Notes: generated from the letters alone by a model not told the origin. Counted from the stretch's first letter, positions 34,694-44,222 are shown. The stretch is 64,000 nt of DNA from Opitutaceae bacterium (GCA_028688225.1 JAQTYQ010000012.1:40117-104116), one strand, 5' to 3'. Made by a program: numbers and translations.

Positions 34694-37600
34694 ATGAAGA
34701 AACTCCTCGTCGCGAATCGCAGTGAGATTGCCATTCGCGTATTCCGCTCCGCCACCGAACTGGGCCTCCGCACCGTGGCCGTCTATTCCCAGGAAGACCG
34801 CCTGGGCGTGCATCGCTTCAAGGCCGACGAGGCCTATCTCATCGGCCGGGGCAAAGGGCCCGTGGCGGCTTATCTCGACATCGAAGGCATTGTCGCACTG
34901 GCCCGGGAGAAGGGCGTCGACTTGGTCCATCCCGGCTATGGTTTTCTGGCGGAGAACGCGGAGTTTGCCCGGGCCTGTGCCACGGTGGGCCTGACTTTCG
35001 TCGGCCCGCGGCCCGAACTGCTCGACCTGATGGGCGACAAGACCGCCGCGCGCCGCCTGGCACAGAAGGTTGGCGTGCCCGTGCTGCCCGGCACCGCCGA
35101 GCCGGTGATCGACCCCGCCGCCGCCGTGAAGCAGGCGCACGCGATCGGCTTTCCCCTCATCATCAAGGCGGCCTTCGGCGGCGGCGGCCGGGGCATGCGC
35201 GTGGTGTCCGCCGAGCCGGAACTGCGGGCAAAGCTGGAGGAGGCCCGGAACGAGGCCGGCACCGCCTTCGGCAACCCCGCCGTCTTCCTCGAGCGCTTCG
35301 TCCCGCGCGCCAAGCACATCGAGGTCCAGATCCTCGGCGACAAGCACGGCAACGTCCTGCATCTGCACGAGCGCGACTGCTCGGTCCAGCGCCGCCACCA
35401 GAAGGTGATCGAGATCGCGCCCTCGCTCGGCCTGCCCGCCGAGGTCCGCACCGCGCTCTGCACCGCCGCCGTGCGCCTCGCCGCCGAGATCCGCTACGAC
35501 AACGCCGGCACCATCGAATTCCTCGTCAACGCCGACGACCCGCGCGAGTGGTACTTCATCGAGATGAATCCGCGCATTCAGGTCGAGCACACCGTGACCG
35601 AGATCATCACCGGCGTCGACCTCGTGCGGGCCCAGATCCTTGTCGCCGGCGGCTGTTCGCTTTTCGACCCCGAGCTCGACCTGCCCCAGCAGGCGGAGAT
35701 GCCGCGCCAGGGCTTCGCCGTCCAGTGTCGCGTCACGACCGAGGATCCCGCCAACAAGTTCACGCCCGACTACGGCCGCATCCTCAACTACCGCAGCGCC
35801 GCCGGCCTCGGCATCCGTCTCGACGGCGCCATGGGCGACACCGGCAGCGTCATCACGCCGTTCTACGACTCGCTGCTGGTCAAAGTCACCGCCTACGGGC
35901 CGAAGTTCGAGACCGCCCTGCAACGCATGGACCGTGCCCTGCGCGAATTCCGCATCCGCGGCGTCAAGACCAACCTGCCCTTCCTCGAAAACGTCATCGC
36001 GCACCCGGTGTTCCGCGCCGGCCAGACCACGACCGGCCTCATCGACGCCACGCCCGCGCTGTTCGAGTTCACGATCAAGCGCGACCGCGCCACCAAACTC
36101 CTCGCTTACCTCGGCGACGTGATCGTCAACGGCAATCCGCAGGTCCGGGGCCGCCGGTCCGGGCCGCCCCCGTCGCCCCCATCTGCACCCGACTACGCCC
36201 ATCGCCAGCCCCCGCCGCCCGGCACGCGCGACCTGTTGCAGAGCCTCGGCCCGCGCCGGTTCGCCCGTTGGATCCTCGCCCAAAAGCGCCTCCTTGTCAC
36301 CGATACCACCTTCCGTGACGCCCACCAATCGCTCATGGCCGCCCGGGTCCGCACCTACGACATGCTGGCCGTGGCCGGCGCACTCGCCCGCCGCACGCCC
36401 GATCTCTTCAGCCTCGAGTGCTGGGGCGGCGCCACGTTCGACACCGCCATGCGCTTTCTGCACGAGGATCCCTACCAGCGCCTGGCCCTCCTGCGCGAAC
36501 GCGTGCCCAACATCTGCCTGCAGATGCTCCTGCGCGGCGCCAACGGCGTCGGCTACAGCTACTACCCCGACAACGTCATCACCGGCTTCGTGCGCCACGC
36601 CGCCGAAGCCGGCATCGACATCTTCCGCGTCTTCGACTCGCTCAACTACGTGCCCAACATGCGCGTGGCCCTCGACGCGGTCCTGCAGACCGGCGCGCTG
36701 TGCGAGGCGGCCATCTGCTACACCGGCGACGTGCTCGACCCCCGGCGCGACAAGTACGACCTCCGTTACTACGTCCGCCTCGCCAAGGAACTCGAGAAAC
36801 TGGGCGTGCACGTCCTCGCCATCAAGGACATGGCCGGCCTCTGCCGCCCCTACGCCGCCGGCCGGCTGGTGCGCGCGCTCAAGGATGAGGTCGGGCTCCC
36901 CGTCCACTTCCACACCCACGACACCAGCGGCATTGCCGCCGCCTCGATCCTCGCCGCCAGCGACGCGCGGGTGGACATCGTCGACCTCGCCGTTGCCGCG
37001 ATGTCCGGCTCCACCAGCCAGCCTAATCTCAACTCCATCGTTGCCGCGCTCCAGCATACGCCGCGCGCAACGCTCCTCGATCTCGAAGCGCTCAACGAAT
37101 TCTCCCGCTACTGGGAGGGCGTCCGTGAACTCTACACGCCGTTCGACTCCAGCCCGCGCACGGGCAGCGCCGAGGTCTACCTGCACGAGATGCCCGGCGG
37201 CCAGTACACCAACCTCATCGAGCAGACCCGGGCCATGGGCCTCGGCCATCGCTGGCCCGAGATCATGCGCACCTACGCCGAGGTCAACCAGCTCTTCGGC
37301 GACATCGTCAAGGTCACGCCGTCCTCGAAGGTCGTGGGCGACATGACGCTCTTCCTCGTCTCGCGCGGCATCCGCCCGGCCGACGTGCTCAATCTCGAAC
37401 CCGGCACGCCCTTCCCCGCCTCGGTGGTCGACATGCTCGCCGGCGGCCTCGGCCAGCCGCCCGGCGGCTGGCCGAGGCGGCTGCAGAAGATCGTGCTCGG
37501 CCAGCGCAAGCCGCTGCGCACCCGCCCCGGCGCCAAGCTCAAGCCGGTCGATCTCGAACAGGAAAAGGCCGCGCTGGCCAAAAAGGTGGGGCGCGCTGTC

Positions 37601-38167
37601 CCGCACGCACCGGCATCGCACGCCGTCACCGACGCCGACCTCTACTGCCACCTCATGTACCCGGAGGTTTATGCGGACCACGCGAAGTTCCAGCGCACCT
37701 ACGGCGAGGTGTACATGCTGCCGACGAACGCCTTCTTCTATGGCCTCAAGCCCGGCGAGGAGATCTCCGTCGAGATCGAGCCCGGCAAGACGCTGTTCGT
37801 GAAGCTCATTCACGTTGGCGAGCCCGACAAGGACGGCTTCCGCACCGTGCTCTTCGAACTCAACGGCCGGCCGCGCGAAGCGGTGGTGCTCGATACCTCG
37901 GTGCAAACCACGGCCAAGCCGCGCGCCAAGGCCGATCCGGCCGATCCGCTGCAGATCGGCGCGCCCATCCCCGGCATGATTTCCACGCTCGCCGTCAGCG
38001 TCGGCGCCAAGGTCGCAAAGGGCGACAAGCTCCTCACCCTCGAAGCCATGAAGATGCAGACAACGGCCTACGCCCCCGCTGACGGCGTCATCGATGCCGT
38101 CCTCGTCCAAGTCGGCGATTCGGTGCAGAGCAAGGACCTCCTCATCCGTCTCCGGGCCGCAAAATGA
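34694..38167 (+). CDS. pyc: Pyruvate carboxylase
   Basis: 1157 residues, a usual length. It carboxylates pyruvate to oxaloacetate with ATP and bicarbonate (anaplerosis). Biotin carboxylase (1 to about 450): FLAENAEFARACA, KAAFGGGGRGMRVV (ATP grasp), ERDCSVQRRHQKVIEIAPS, FIEMNPRIQVEHTVTE. A Pro-rich linker sits near 485-510 (SGPPPSPPSAPDY). Carboxyltransferase: TTFRDAHQSLMAARVRT, WGGATFDTAMRFL, HTHDTSGIAAAS with metal histidines. The biotinyl domain at the end has EAMKMQ, with K1120 the biotin site. The ATG at 34694 begins MKKLLVANRSEIA. A single-chain form with no separate accBC. Confidence 0.97.
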   Translation: MKKLLVANRSEIAIRVFRSATELGLRTVAVYSQEDRLGVHRFKADEAYLIGRGKGPVAAYLDIEGIVALAREKGVDLVHPGYGFLAENAEFARACATVGLTFVGPRPELLDLMGDKTAARRLAQKVGVPVLPGTAEPVIDPAAAVKQAHAIGFPLIIKAAFGGGGRGMRVVSAEPELRAKLEEARNEAGTAFGNPAVFLERFVPRAKHIEVQILGDKHGNVLHLHERDCSVQRRHQKVIEIAPSLGLPAEVRTALCTAAVRLAAEIRYDNAGTIEFLVNADDPREWYFIEMNPRIQVEHTVTEIITGVDLVRAQILVAGGCSLFDPELDLPQQAEMPRQGFAVQCRVTTEDPANKFTPDYGRILNYRSAAGLGIRLDGAMGDTGSVITPFYDSLLVKVTAYGPKFETALQRMDRALREFRIRGVKTNLPFLENVIAHPVFRAGQTTTGLIDATPALFEFTIKRDRATKLLAYLGDVIVNGNPQVRGRRSGPPPSPPSAPDYAHRQPPPPGTRDLLQSLGPRRFARWILAQKRLLVTDTTFRDAHQSLMAARVRTYDMLAVAGALARRTPDLFSLECWGGATFDTAMRFLHEDPYQRLALLRERVPNICLQMLLRGANGVGYSYYPDNVITGFVRHAAEAGIDIFRVFDSLNYVPNMRVALDAVLQTGALCEAAICYTGDVLDPRRDKYDLRYYVRLAKELEKLGVHVLAIKDMAGLCRPYAAGRLVRALKDEVGLPVHFHTHDTSGIAAASILAASDARVDIVDLAVAAMSGSTSQPNLNSIVAALQHTPRATLLDLEALNEFSRYWEGVRELYTPFDSSPRTGSAEVYLHEMPGGQYTNLIEQTRAMGLGHRWPEIMRTYAEVNQLFGDIVKVTPSSKVVGDMTLFLVSRGIRPADVLNLEPGTPFPASVVDMLAGGLGQPPGGWPRRLQKIVLGQRKPLRTRPGAKLKPVDLEQEKAALAKKVGRAVPHAPASHAVTDADLYCHLMYPEVYADHAKFQRTYGEVYMLPTNAFFYGLKPGEEISVEIEPGKTLFVKLIHVGEPDKDGFRTVLFELNGRPREAVVLDTSVQTTAKPRAKADPADPLQIGAPIPGMISTLAVSVGAKVAKGDKLLTLEAMKMQTTAYAPADGVIDAVLVQVGDSVQSKDLLIRLRAAK

Positions 38168-38336
38168 GCACCGGGGCCATCTGACCGGCTTATCCCCCGG
38201 CGCCGCGGCAGAATGCGCGTCTGCCTCGGTAGGGCGGTTGACCGTGTCCGCCGTCCCGTCCTCCAGAGACCCTGCGAAGGAGGAAGCGCTGGAATCGACT
38301 GGCCAAGGCCGGGCGAAGATTTAGCTTTCAAGCTTG

Positions 38337-38981
38337 ATGAGAATTCTCCCGACCATCCTGTTCCTGCTGGCGGCCGGACCATCCCCTCTGACCGCCTTGG
38401 AATGGAAGACCACGGAGATCCACCTGCAAGCCGGGCTGGGACAGGAGCAGGCAGCCGGCGTTTTTTTGTTCCGCAATACCCAGAACAAGCCGGTGCGGAT
38501 CCTCTCAGTTTTCGCAGACTGCCACTGCGTGGCGGCCAGGCCGGAGAAGGACGTCTATGCGCCGGGCGAATCCGGCGAAATCCGGGCCGAGTTCGTGTTT
38601 GCCGGGCGCGTGGGCCGCCAGATCAAGACCATCACGGTGGTGTCCGACGAACCAGGCGGCAAAGCCGCCAGCTTGACCCTGACGGTGGACATTCCGGAGC
38701 CGGTCGTGGTGAATCCGCGTTTTCTTTTCTGGCCAACGGGCGGCCCACCGGCGGAAAGGAGCCTGGAGATCATCGTGACCGAACCGAAGCAGACAGAGAT
38801 CGGCGAGCTTCAGTGCAGCAACCCCTTTTTCAGCGCGCGGCTGCAGCCGGAACAGGCCGGCCGGTATCGGTTGCTGATCAAGCCGTCGGGGACGCAACAG
38901 CCCGCCGAAGCCACCATCCGCCTGAACGTGACCGTTGCCGGCCGGCCGCAGTCCTACCAGGTTTACGTGGCGGTGAGATAG
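38337..38981 (+). CDS. Exported DUF1573-like protein
   Basis: 214 residues. Signal peptide MRILPTILFLLAAGPSPLTA, cleaved before LEWKT. The mature part has a DUF1573/abnormal-spindle-like Ig fold: GVFLFRNTQNKPVRILSVFADCHCVAA, with a CHC motif where the family usually has CGC, then VYAPGESGEIRAEF. A second Ig-like half follows with one more Cys (ELQCSNPFF). It probably sits in the periplasm. It is 14 nt upstream of the rhodanese gene and so heads a three-gene operon. A related protein is encoded at 52294. The function is unknown. Confidence 0.78.
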   Translation: MRILPTILFLLAAGPSPLTALEWKTTEIHLQAGLGQEQAAGVFLFRNTQNKPVRILSVFADCHCVAARPEKDVYAPGESGEIRAEFVFAGRVGRQIKTITVVSDEPGGKAASLTLTVDIPEPVVVNPRFLFWPTGGPPAERSLEIIVTEPKQTEIGELQCSNPFFSARLQPEQAGRYRLLIKPSGTQQPAEATIRLNVTVAGRPQSYQVYVAVR

Positions 38982-38995
38982 TCACCCCGAGCGCG

Positions 38996-39451
38996 ATGCA
39001 CCTGCCGGAAACCTTTCCGCCCCGTATTTTCAGGCAGGCCGGCGTGCTCCTGCTGGCCGCCCTGGCGCCGGCATTGCTCACGGCAACATTGCATCCCCGG
39101 CGGCCGGCATGGGCAAAGGACCAGATCATGATCCCGGAGGCCGCCTGGAGTACGATTCAGGAGTGGCGGGATCCGGTGCTGCTGATCGACGCCCGCAGCG
39201 CGGCAGATTTCAGCCGGGATCACATCCCGGGGGCGCTGCCTCTCAGCGAAAGCCAGTGGGAGGAACAGCTGCCGACCGTGATCCAAGCGTGGCGGCCCGG
39301 CGCGCGCGTGGTGGTCTATTGCGCCAATCCAGGCTGTGGGACGAGTCAGTCCGCGGGCCGCCGGCTGCGGCGTGAATTGGGCAGCAACACCATCTTCGTA
39401 TTGAAAGGAGGCTGGAGCGCATGGCTCGAAACGCACAGCCAGGAACGTTAA
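38996..39451 (+). CDS. Exported rhodanese-like protein
   Basis: 151 residues. The N-terminal hydrophobic segment (QAGVLLLAALAPALLTA, about 14-30) is a signal peptide or anchor. The rhodanese fold follows: VLLIDARSAADFSRDHIPGALPLS (CH2A-type box) and active-site loop VVVYCANPGCGTSQSAG, then VLKGGWSAWLE at the end. Rhodaneses move sulfane sulfur or act in thiol redox. With the helix it should work outside the cytosol. The stop TAA overlaps the ATG of the MauE gene (TAATG), so translation is coupled. The context of DUF1573 and MauE suggests a periplasmic thiol or sulfur relay. Confidence 0.88.
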   Translation: MHLPETFPPRIFRQAGVLLLAALAPALLTATLHPRRPAWAKDQIMIPEAAWSTIQEWRDPVLLIDARSAADFSRDHIPGALPLSESQWEEQLPTVIQAWRPGARVVVYCANPGCGTSQSAGRRLRRELGSNTIFVLKGGWSAWLETHSQER

Positions 39452-39885
39452 TGGAACCGATCGCCCGGGTCACGCTGGCCGCCGTCTTCTGTTATGCCGG
39501 AGGCCTCAAGGCACTCGATCCAGCGGGCTTTACCCTGTCCATCGACAACTATCGGCTCCTGCCGTATCCCGTGGCCGCGGCCGTGGCGGTCTACCTGCCC
39601 TGGCTGGAACTCGTGTGCGGGCTGGGCATACTCTGGCCAAGGACCCGCTTGGGCGCCGTGGTCGTGCTGCTTGGGCTTTGCCTCGTCTTCAGCGGCGCCA
39701 TCGCTTCCGCCTGGATTCGAGGCCTCGACATCAGTTGCGGATGTTTTGGCGGGGACGAGGCGGGCCATTTTTCGCTGGTGCTCAGCCTGGCGCGCAGCGG
39801 CTTCCTGACGCTGGGATGCGGGTGGCTGCTCTGGCGGGCGAGAAATCCGCTCCTCGCGAGCACTAGTGGCCGAGACAACCCGTGA
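39451..39885 (+). CDS. MauE/DoxX-family membrane protein
   Basis: 144 residues, four hydrophobic helices. It starts at ATG 39451 (MEPIARVTLAAVFCYAGGLKA), which gives the family N-terminus; the earlier in-frame ATG at 39421 would only add ten residues overlapping the rhodanese. Family signs are FCYAGGLKALDPAGF, the PWLELVCGLGIL segment, and a periplasmic ISCGCFGGDEAG loop with the CxC typical of MauE-type proteins. MauE is needed for disulfide formation in methylamine dehydrogenase, and relatives pass electrons or thiols across the membrane. It closes the operon, overlapped by the truncated hydrolase frame. Confidence 0.85.
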   Translation: MEPIARVTLAAVFCYAGGLKALDPAGFTLSIDNYRLLPYPVAAAVAVYLPWLELVCGLGILWPRTRLGAVVVLLGLCLVFSGAIASAWIRGLDISCGCFGGDEAGHFSLVLSLARSGFLTLGCGWLLWRARNPLLASTSGRDNP

Positions 39886-41129
39886 AGCGGCAACCACTGG
39901 CGCTGGCCGGCCTCACCAATGCCGGGAATCAAGGTACGCTGGTGACGATGCCTTGCAATGGACAACCAGGCGCAGCTATGCCGGTGCCTCCGGCCCCAAC
40001 GGCAACCGCACAGCCTGCATGGTCCTACTATCTGTACACCGGGGACAAGGCGTTCCTCGAGCAAGCACTGGAGGCGACCGCCAATACCCTGGCCCGGCGC
40101 GAACAAGAGGAGTTCGACGCGACGTTGGGGCTTTTCCGGGGCCCCGCGGTTTATGGTGATGGCATCGCCGCCTATCCTGATCGCTACGTGACGCCCAACG
40201 GATCGAGCGGCATTTATGAGTGGCCGCCTTGCAATCCCGAAAAGAAAGCGCCCGTCGGCTACGGCTTGCCGATGCACACGCTCTCCTTGAATTGCACCTA
40301 TTTTCACACCTACGAGGTGATATCGAGGATGGCCGCGGAACTCAACCGGCCGATCGATCCCGCCTGGGCGGCCAAGGCGGCGCGATTGCAGGAAGCCATC
40401 AACCGGCATTTTTGGAAGCCGGACTTGGGTCGCTACATCACCCTCGTCGACCCGTGGGGGACGGATGAGCGACAGGAAGCAATTGGAATGGCTTTCAGCG
40501 TCCTCTTTGGGCTCGCCGACCGCAACCAGCAAGACTCCCTCTTCCGGCATTCCATGACGACCCCGGCTGGCATGCCGGTATTATGGCCCACCTATTCCCG
40601 CTATCTCGCCCGCGGCGGATTCGGCCGCCACAGTGGAACGATCTGGCCTCACGCGCAGGCATTTTGGGCCGATGCCGCCGCCAGGACCGGACATGTCGAT
40701 CTCGTTTCGATCGAATTGACGGGGATGGCCGAAAAAGCCGTTCGTGATGGTCAGTTTTATGAGATCTACAATCCCATGTCGGGGCAGCCTGACGGCGGGC
40801 TTCAGGAAGGCGGTGGACGCGGCATCGTAACCTGGGAATCATGCCCGCATCAGACCTGGAGCGCGACGGGCTATCTGCGTTTGATCTTTTTTGATTTGAT
40901 CGGAATGCGGTTTGATGAAGCCGGTGTCTGCTTCGAACCGACCTTGCCGGGCGGGTTTGATTCGATCGCTTTAACCGGCCTCCCCTATCGTCAGGCCACG
41001 CTCGACATTCACATCAGCGGATCGGGCAGCCGGATCAAGACAATGAAGGTCAATGGATCCTACGCCGATCACCGGCTACCCGCCGATGCGTCAGGCAGGC
41101 AGGAGATCCAAATCGAACTCACGCGCTGA
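39882..41129 (+). pseudogene. 5'-truncated MGH1/GH63-like glycoside hydrolase fragment
   Basis: From about 40017 the frame encodes the C-terminal half of an (alpha/alpha)6 hydrolase: SYYLYTGDKAFLEQAL, YGLPMHTLSLNCTYFHTYEV, RHSGTIWPHAQAFWADAA, GIVTWESCPHQTWSATGYLRL, and a C-terminal beta cap. Such enzymes are normally 600-800 residues with a signal peptide. Here the first 45 codons (from a GTG at 39882 overlapping the MauE stop) are unrelated Pro/Ala-rich sequence. The N-terminal domain and part of the barrel are missing. The frame has stayed open, so the loss looks recent. It may be non-functional. Confidence 0.7.
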
Positions 41130-41410
41130 CGCGCGCCGGGCCGGTCGCAGGTTTAAGGCCACACCGACGCTGCGACAGGCTATAGGCCATGCAGCGTTCT
41201 GATGTGGCAGCGCTAATCTCTACTATGGGAAATGATTCAAAAGATCAGGCTGCGGATATTGATATTGCCGGGGTTGAGGAAAGCGGCTGACTGAGGAGAT
41301 GACGCGCAAGCTGTCACTGGAGTTCCCCGGAACACTCTACCGCGTCATCAATCGGCCCTTTTAAATTACCCCCCCTGGTTTCGAATAGTTCGCTTTCGGA
41401 GAATAAACCC
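41130..41410. other. Remnant-bearing gap before the first URO-D gene
   Basis: 281 bp with no complete gene. It contains the transposase remnant at 41299-41364. The sequence before it is less GC-rich than its surroundings, with scattered short frames and no recognised family. A Shine-Dalgarno-like CGGAG lies shortly before the URO-D start. Confidence 0.45.
41299..41364 (+). pseudogene. N-terminal remnant of a Y1/REP-associated transposase
   Basis: A 21-codon frame MTRKLSLEFPGTLYRVINRPF, then a stop, preceded by a GAGGAG ribosome site. It reads like the start of a TnpA_REP protein: compare RAWRIEYAGACYHVINRGN of the intact gene at 61611. The HUH and tyrosine segments are gone. It marks an old insertion and deletion in this accessory region. 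Confidence 0.6.
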
Positions 41411-42574
41411 ATGAGCAAGCGATTCGCGATTCACATCGAGTATGACCCTCGGAAAATGGAGCAAAGCCGCCGCCGCCATGAGGCCCGGGCGAACTTCAAA
41501 ATCGTCGACCGGGTGCCGGTCCTGTTCTGCCTTGAACGCCGGTATTTTCTGCCGCTGCTGCACAGCGGCTTTAACGAGTATCTCAAGGATGTCGAAACCC
41601 ACTACGAACTGCAACTGCGCTATAACAAGTATCGCATTGAGAACATCGTCGAGGATTTCTGTCTCGATGATTCAATAACCGTTTATCCCTTCTTCGAGAA
41701 CGTCGTCAACGCCAGCGGCATGGGAGGGGAGATCGGCTGGTCCGATCACGAACCCGCGCGGGCCATCCCGATCCTCAACCGCGTCGAGGACATCGACCGG
41801 CTGCCCGTGTCCGAGCCAACCTCGGGATTATGGGGCCAGCGGCTGCGCTGGTGGCAACGGATGCAGGAATTGGCCAAGGAAACCACGATCACTTTCAACG
41901 GCAAACCGGGGCGAGTCGAGGTCGCCCCGCTCGATATCGGCTGGGAAGGTCCGCATATGATCGCCGTCGATCTGGCCGGCGTGAACTTCTACGAGTGGAT
42001 GCTCGAATATCCCGAGGCCTGCCACCGGTTGATGGACAAGGTCACCACCGGCATGATCCAGGCGGCGCGCTTTTTCCGGCAGGTTGATCCCCGGCCCCGG
42101 CCGACATACGGCACAGCCGAGGATTCCTCGCAGATCATGTCCGCGGAGCTGTTCAAGCAGTTCACGGTCCCCTACGATCGCAAGCTCTACGAGGCGTTCG
42201 GCGCCGGACTGAAAAACGGCCGCGGGATGCACATGTGCGGCGACAGCACCCATTTGCACCAGGCGCTGAACGAGGACTTGAAGATCACCAGCTTCGACCT
42301 GTTTGGCTACCGGGTGGCACCGGCCGTGGCCGCGCGAAATTTCGGAGGCAAGGCCCTGATGTGGGGTAACATCAATCCGATGCTGATGCTCGATGGAACC
42401 AAAGCGGAGGTGAAAGCCGCGGCGCACGAATGTCTCGCCGCGCTGGCGCCCTGCGGCGGACTGCTGCTCGGTGATGGAGCCAATATCTGTCCGGGCACGC
42501 CGCTCGAAAACCTGGCGGCGTTGACCGAAGCGGCCGCGGAATTCGGAGTACCGGGCGCGTCGGGTAGGAACTGA
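41411..42574 (+). CDS. URO-D-family protein (uroporphyrinogen decarboxylase-like / methyltransferase-like), first of two
   Basis: 387 residues. Barrel features of the URO-D/CmuA/MtaA superfamily include the MHMCGDSTHLHQALNEDLK (19 residues) metal-site segment, ITSFDLFGYRVAP and ALMWGNINPMLMLDG near the C-terminus. True HemE motifs for porphyrin binding are absent. Members near sugar genes are often annotated as uroporphyrinogen decarboxylase but may be corrinoid-type methyltransferases or act on sugar derivatives. It lies upstream of and convergent with the GH26 mannanase. The reaction is unknown. Confidence 0.8.
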   Translation: MSKRFAIHIEYDPRKMEQSRRRHEARANFKIVDRVPVLFCLERRYFLPLLHSGFNEYLKDVETHYELQLRYNKYRIENIVEDFCLDDSITVYPFFENVVNASGMGGEIGWSDHEPARAIPILNRVEDIDRLPVSEPTSGLWGQRLRWWQRMQELAKETTITFNGKPGRVEVAPLDIGWEGPHMIAVDLAGVNFYEWMLEYPEACHRLMDKVTTGMIQAARFFRQVDPRPRPTYGTAEDSSQIMSAELFKQFTVPYDRKLYEAFGAGLKNGRGMHMCGDSTHLHQALNEDLKITSFDLFGYRVAPAVAARNFGGKALMWGNINPMLMLDGTKAEVKAAAHECLAALAPCGGLLLGDGANICPGTPLENLAALTEAAAEFGVPGASGRN

Positions 42575-42595
42575 TCCGACTCCGGGCCATGAAAT

Positions 42596-42624
42596 AAAAA
42601 CGGGCGATCCGAAGATCGCCCGTT
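42596..42624 (-). terminator. Intrinsic terminator of the GH26 gene
   Basis: An 11-bp perfect stem AACGGGCGATC/GATCGCCCGTT (42599-42609/42614-42624). On the minus strand the loop is the stable TTCG tetraloop and the stem is followed by a T-run (A residues at 42596-42600 on the + strand). It lies 41 nt past the mannanase stop. It may also act weakly for the convergent URO-D gene. Confidence 0.85.
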
Positions 42625-42665
42625 GAGACTGGCCAGGCTTACCCCGCGCTGGGAGGGGTGACGGA

Positions 42666-44222
42666 TCATTCCGCCGTCACATAGTCCACGTAAACCGACG
42701 ACGAACCGCTGGCGTCTCCGGGGGCGATAAACACCACGCCAACCCTGCGGATATAGTTCAGATTGGCGACGCCGGCCAGCGAGAGGGTCAAGGTCGTGGC
42801 GCCGCTCGAGTTGATGAGGTAGTACCCGCTGGAATACCACGCCCAGCCGCTGCCCGTCTGGAGATAAATGATGGCATAGACGCCGCTGCCCGGATTGCCC
42901 CAGGACGCATGCTTGACGCGGGCCTTCAAAGACGAGTAGCCGACGAGGCTTGGGGGGGAATTCCGGTACAGCCAATAGGTTTTGTCGGCGGCCGAAAAAT
43001 TGACATCCGCTTTTAGCGTATAGCCGCGGCTGACCCACCATTCGTTCGCTGCCCACGGCCCTCCCGTGATATTCGATCCGGTCCACGATTGGGTCGAGGG
43101 TCCTTCAAAGTCGTAGAGGATGTTAACCGGCTCGGTGATGCTCGCGAGATTGATCTCCCCGCGGTTGGCCACCCACGGATCGTTCATGAACGGCGAGGCG
43201 TTCACGTTGTTCTGCGGGGACCACCCGTCGTTCCAGGCATAGAAGAAGGTCGTCTTCCTAAACTTCTGCCAGAACGCGTTGGCCCACTTGTAATAGTCGA
43301 AGCTGCCTAGGGTGTCAGGCCCGATCTCGGTGAACGCGAAGGTCTTGTTCAGCCCGATCATCGCGTTGTAGGCCGAGTTGAGCGTCACGCTCGTCCCCGG
43401 ATTGTCATCGTAAACGTCCAGCCCCACCACGTCGACGTAGCTCGCCCCCGGATAATAGTTCGTCCAACTGCCGGGGCCAAAGTCGGGCGCATACACCCAG
43501 ATCAGGTTGTTGAGCCCCTTGGTCGTGGTGAAGTAGTTGTACATGTCGATCCAGACGCTCTTGTACGTGTTGGCGTTCTGCACACCCCACCAGAACCAAT
43601 CGCCGTTCATCTCGTGGAGCGGCCGCCACAGCACCGTCACGCCCGCGCTTTGCAGATCGGCCAACCCCTCCGCCATCTTGTCCAGATAGGTTCGCCAGCG
43701 GGCACCCGTCTCCGTACCTGGATTGAGCAAGTCTGCGAAGTTATTCAGGTGCTCGTCATAATGGCCGCCGTTGGCGTAACCCGGGCTCGGGCAAGCGACA
43801 ATGCTTACGGTCACCAGCCCGCCGTTGTTCCAATACGTCTTCAACGTGTCGTTGCAGGTGTAGTCGATCAGCGTCGTCGGATCATCGGCCGTCGCCCAGC
43901 CCGCAGCGTAGTCGCCTCCAAAGACGGCGGGATACTGCCCCGTGGCGGTATGCAGCGCCTCCAGTTGCTCAGTCCCAAACGTCCAGGCGGAGTAGCCCCC
44001 GAAGTAGCCGGAGGCCACCTTGTTGTCGAGCCGGTTGGGCAGGTGCGCCAGCCAGTTCACCACGTCCCGTGTCGCCTGGGTCGCATTCGGGTTGACCGGA
44101 GAGACGGTGTGAGCGCCGGCGATCGTCGTTGCCCAAAAGGGCGCCAAAACAGCAAAGAGAACAGCTGCCCATTTCTTTGCCGGATTTCTGCTCGTGGGAG
44201 CACTTTCACGATTCCTATTCAT
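42666..44222 (-). CDS. Secreted GH26 endo-beta-1,4-mannanase with C-terminal carbohydrate-binding module
   Basis: 518 residues. The signal peptide KKWAAVLFAVLAPFWATTIA ends near GAH. GH26 domain about 45-345: VASGYFGGYSAWTFGTEQ, TVLWRPLHEMNGDWFWWG (acid/base Glu in LHEMN), YVDVVGLDVYDD, and KTFAFTEIGP (nucleophile Glu). A jelly-roll module of about 145 residues follows (ILYDFEGPSTQSWTGSNITG to the end), of CBM35/CBM11-like type. It cuts beta-mannan outside the cell. A Shine-Dalgarno AAGGAG lies ahead of the ATG. It has its own terminator and sits between two URO-D genes. Confidence 0.93.
   Translation of the reverse strand: MNRNRESAPTSRNPAKKWAAVLFAVLAPFWATTIAGAHTVSPVNPNATQATRDVVNWLAHLPNRLDNKVASGYFGGYSAWTFGTEQLEALHTATGQYPAVFGGDYAAGWATADDPTTLIDYTCNDTLKTYWNNGGLVTVSIVACPSPGYANGGHYDEHLNNFADLLNPGTETGARWRTYLDKMAEGLADLQSAGVTVLWRPLHEMNGDWFWWGVQNANTYKSVWIDMYNYFTTTKGLNNLIWVYAPDFGPGSWTNYYPGASYVDVVGLDVYDDNPGTSVTLNSAYNAMIGLNKTFAFTEIGPDTLGSFDYYKWANAFWQKFRKTTFFYAWNDGWSPQNNVNASPFMNDPWVANRGEINLASITEPVNILYDFEGPSTQSWTGSNITGGPWAANEWWVSRGYTLKADVNFSAADKTYWLYRNSPPSLVGYSSLKARVKHASWGNPGSGVYAIIYLQTGSGWAWYSSGYYLINSSGATTLTLSLAGVANLNYIRRVGVVFIAPGDASGSSSVYVDYVTAE

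Noticed and set aside
34607..38110. A 1167-codon open frame on the minus strand
   Set aside because: It mirrors pyruvate carboxylase codon for codon in high-GC DNA; the + strand product has all family motifs and the minus product is Gly/Val/Asp/Arg-rich noise.
41411..42574. HemE (heme synthesis) for either URO-D protein
   Set aside because: The substrate-binding motifs of HemE are not visible and no heme genes are near.
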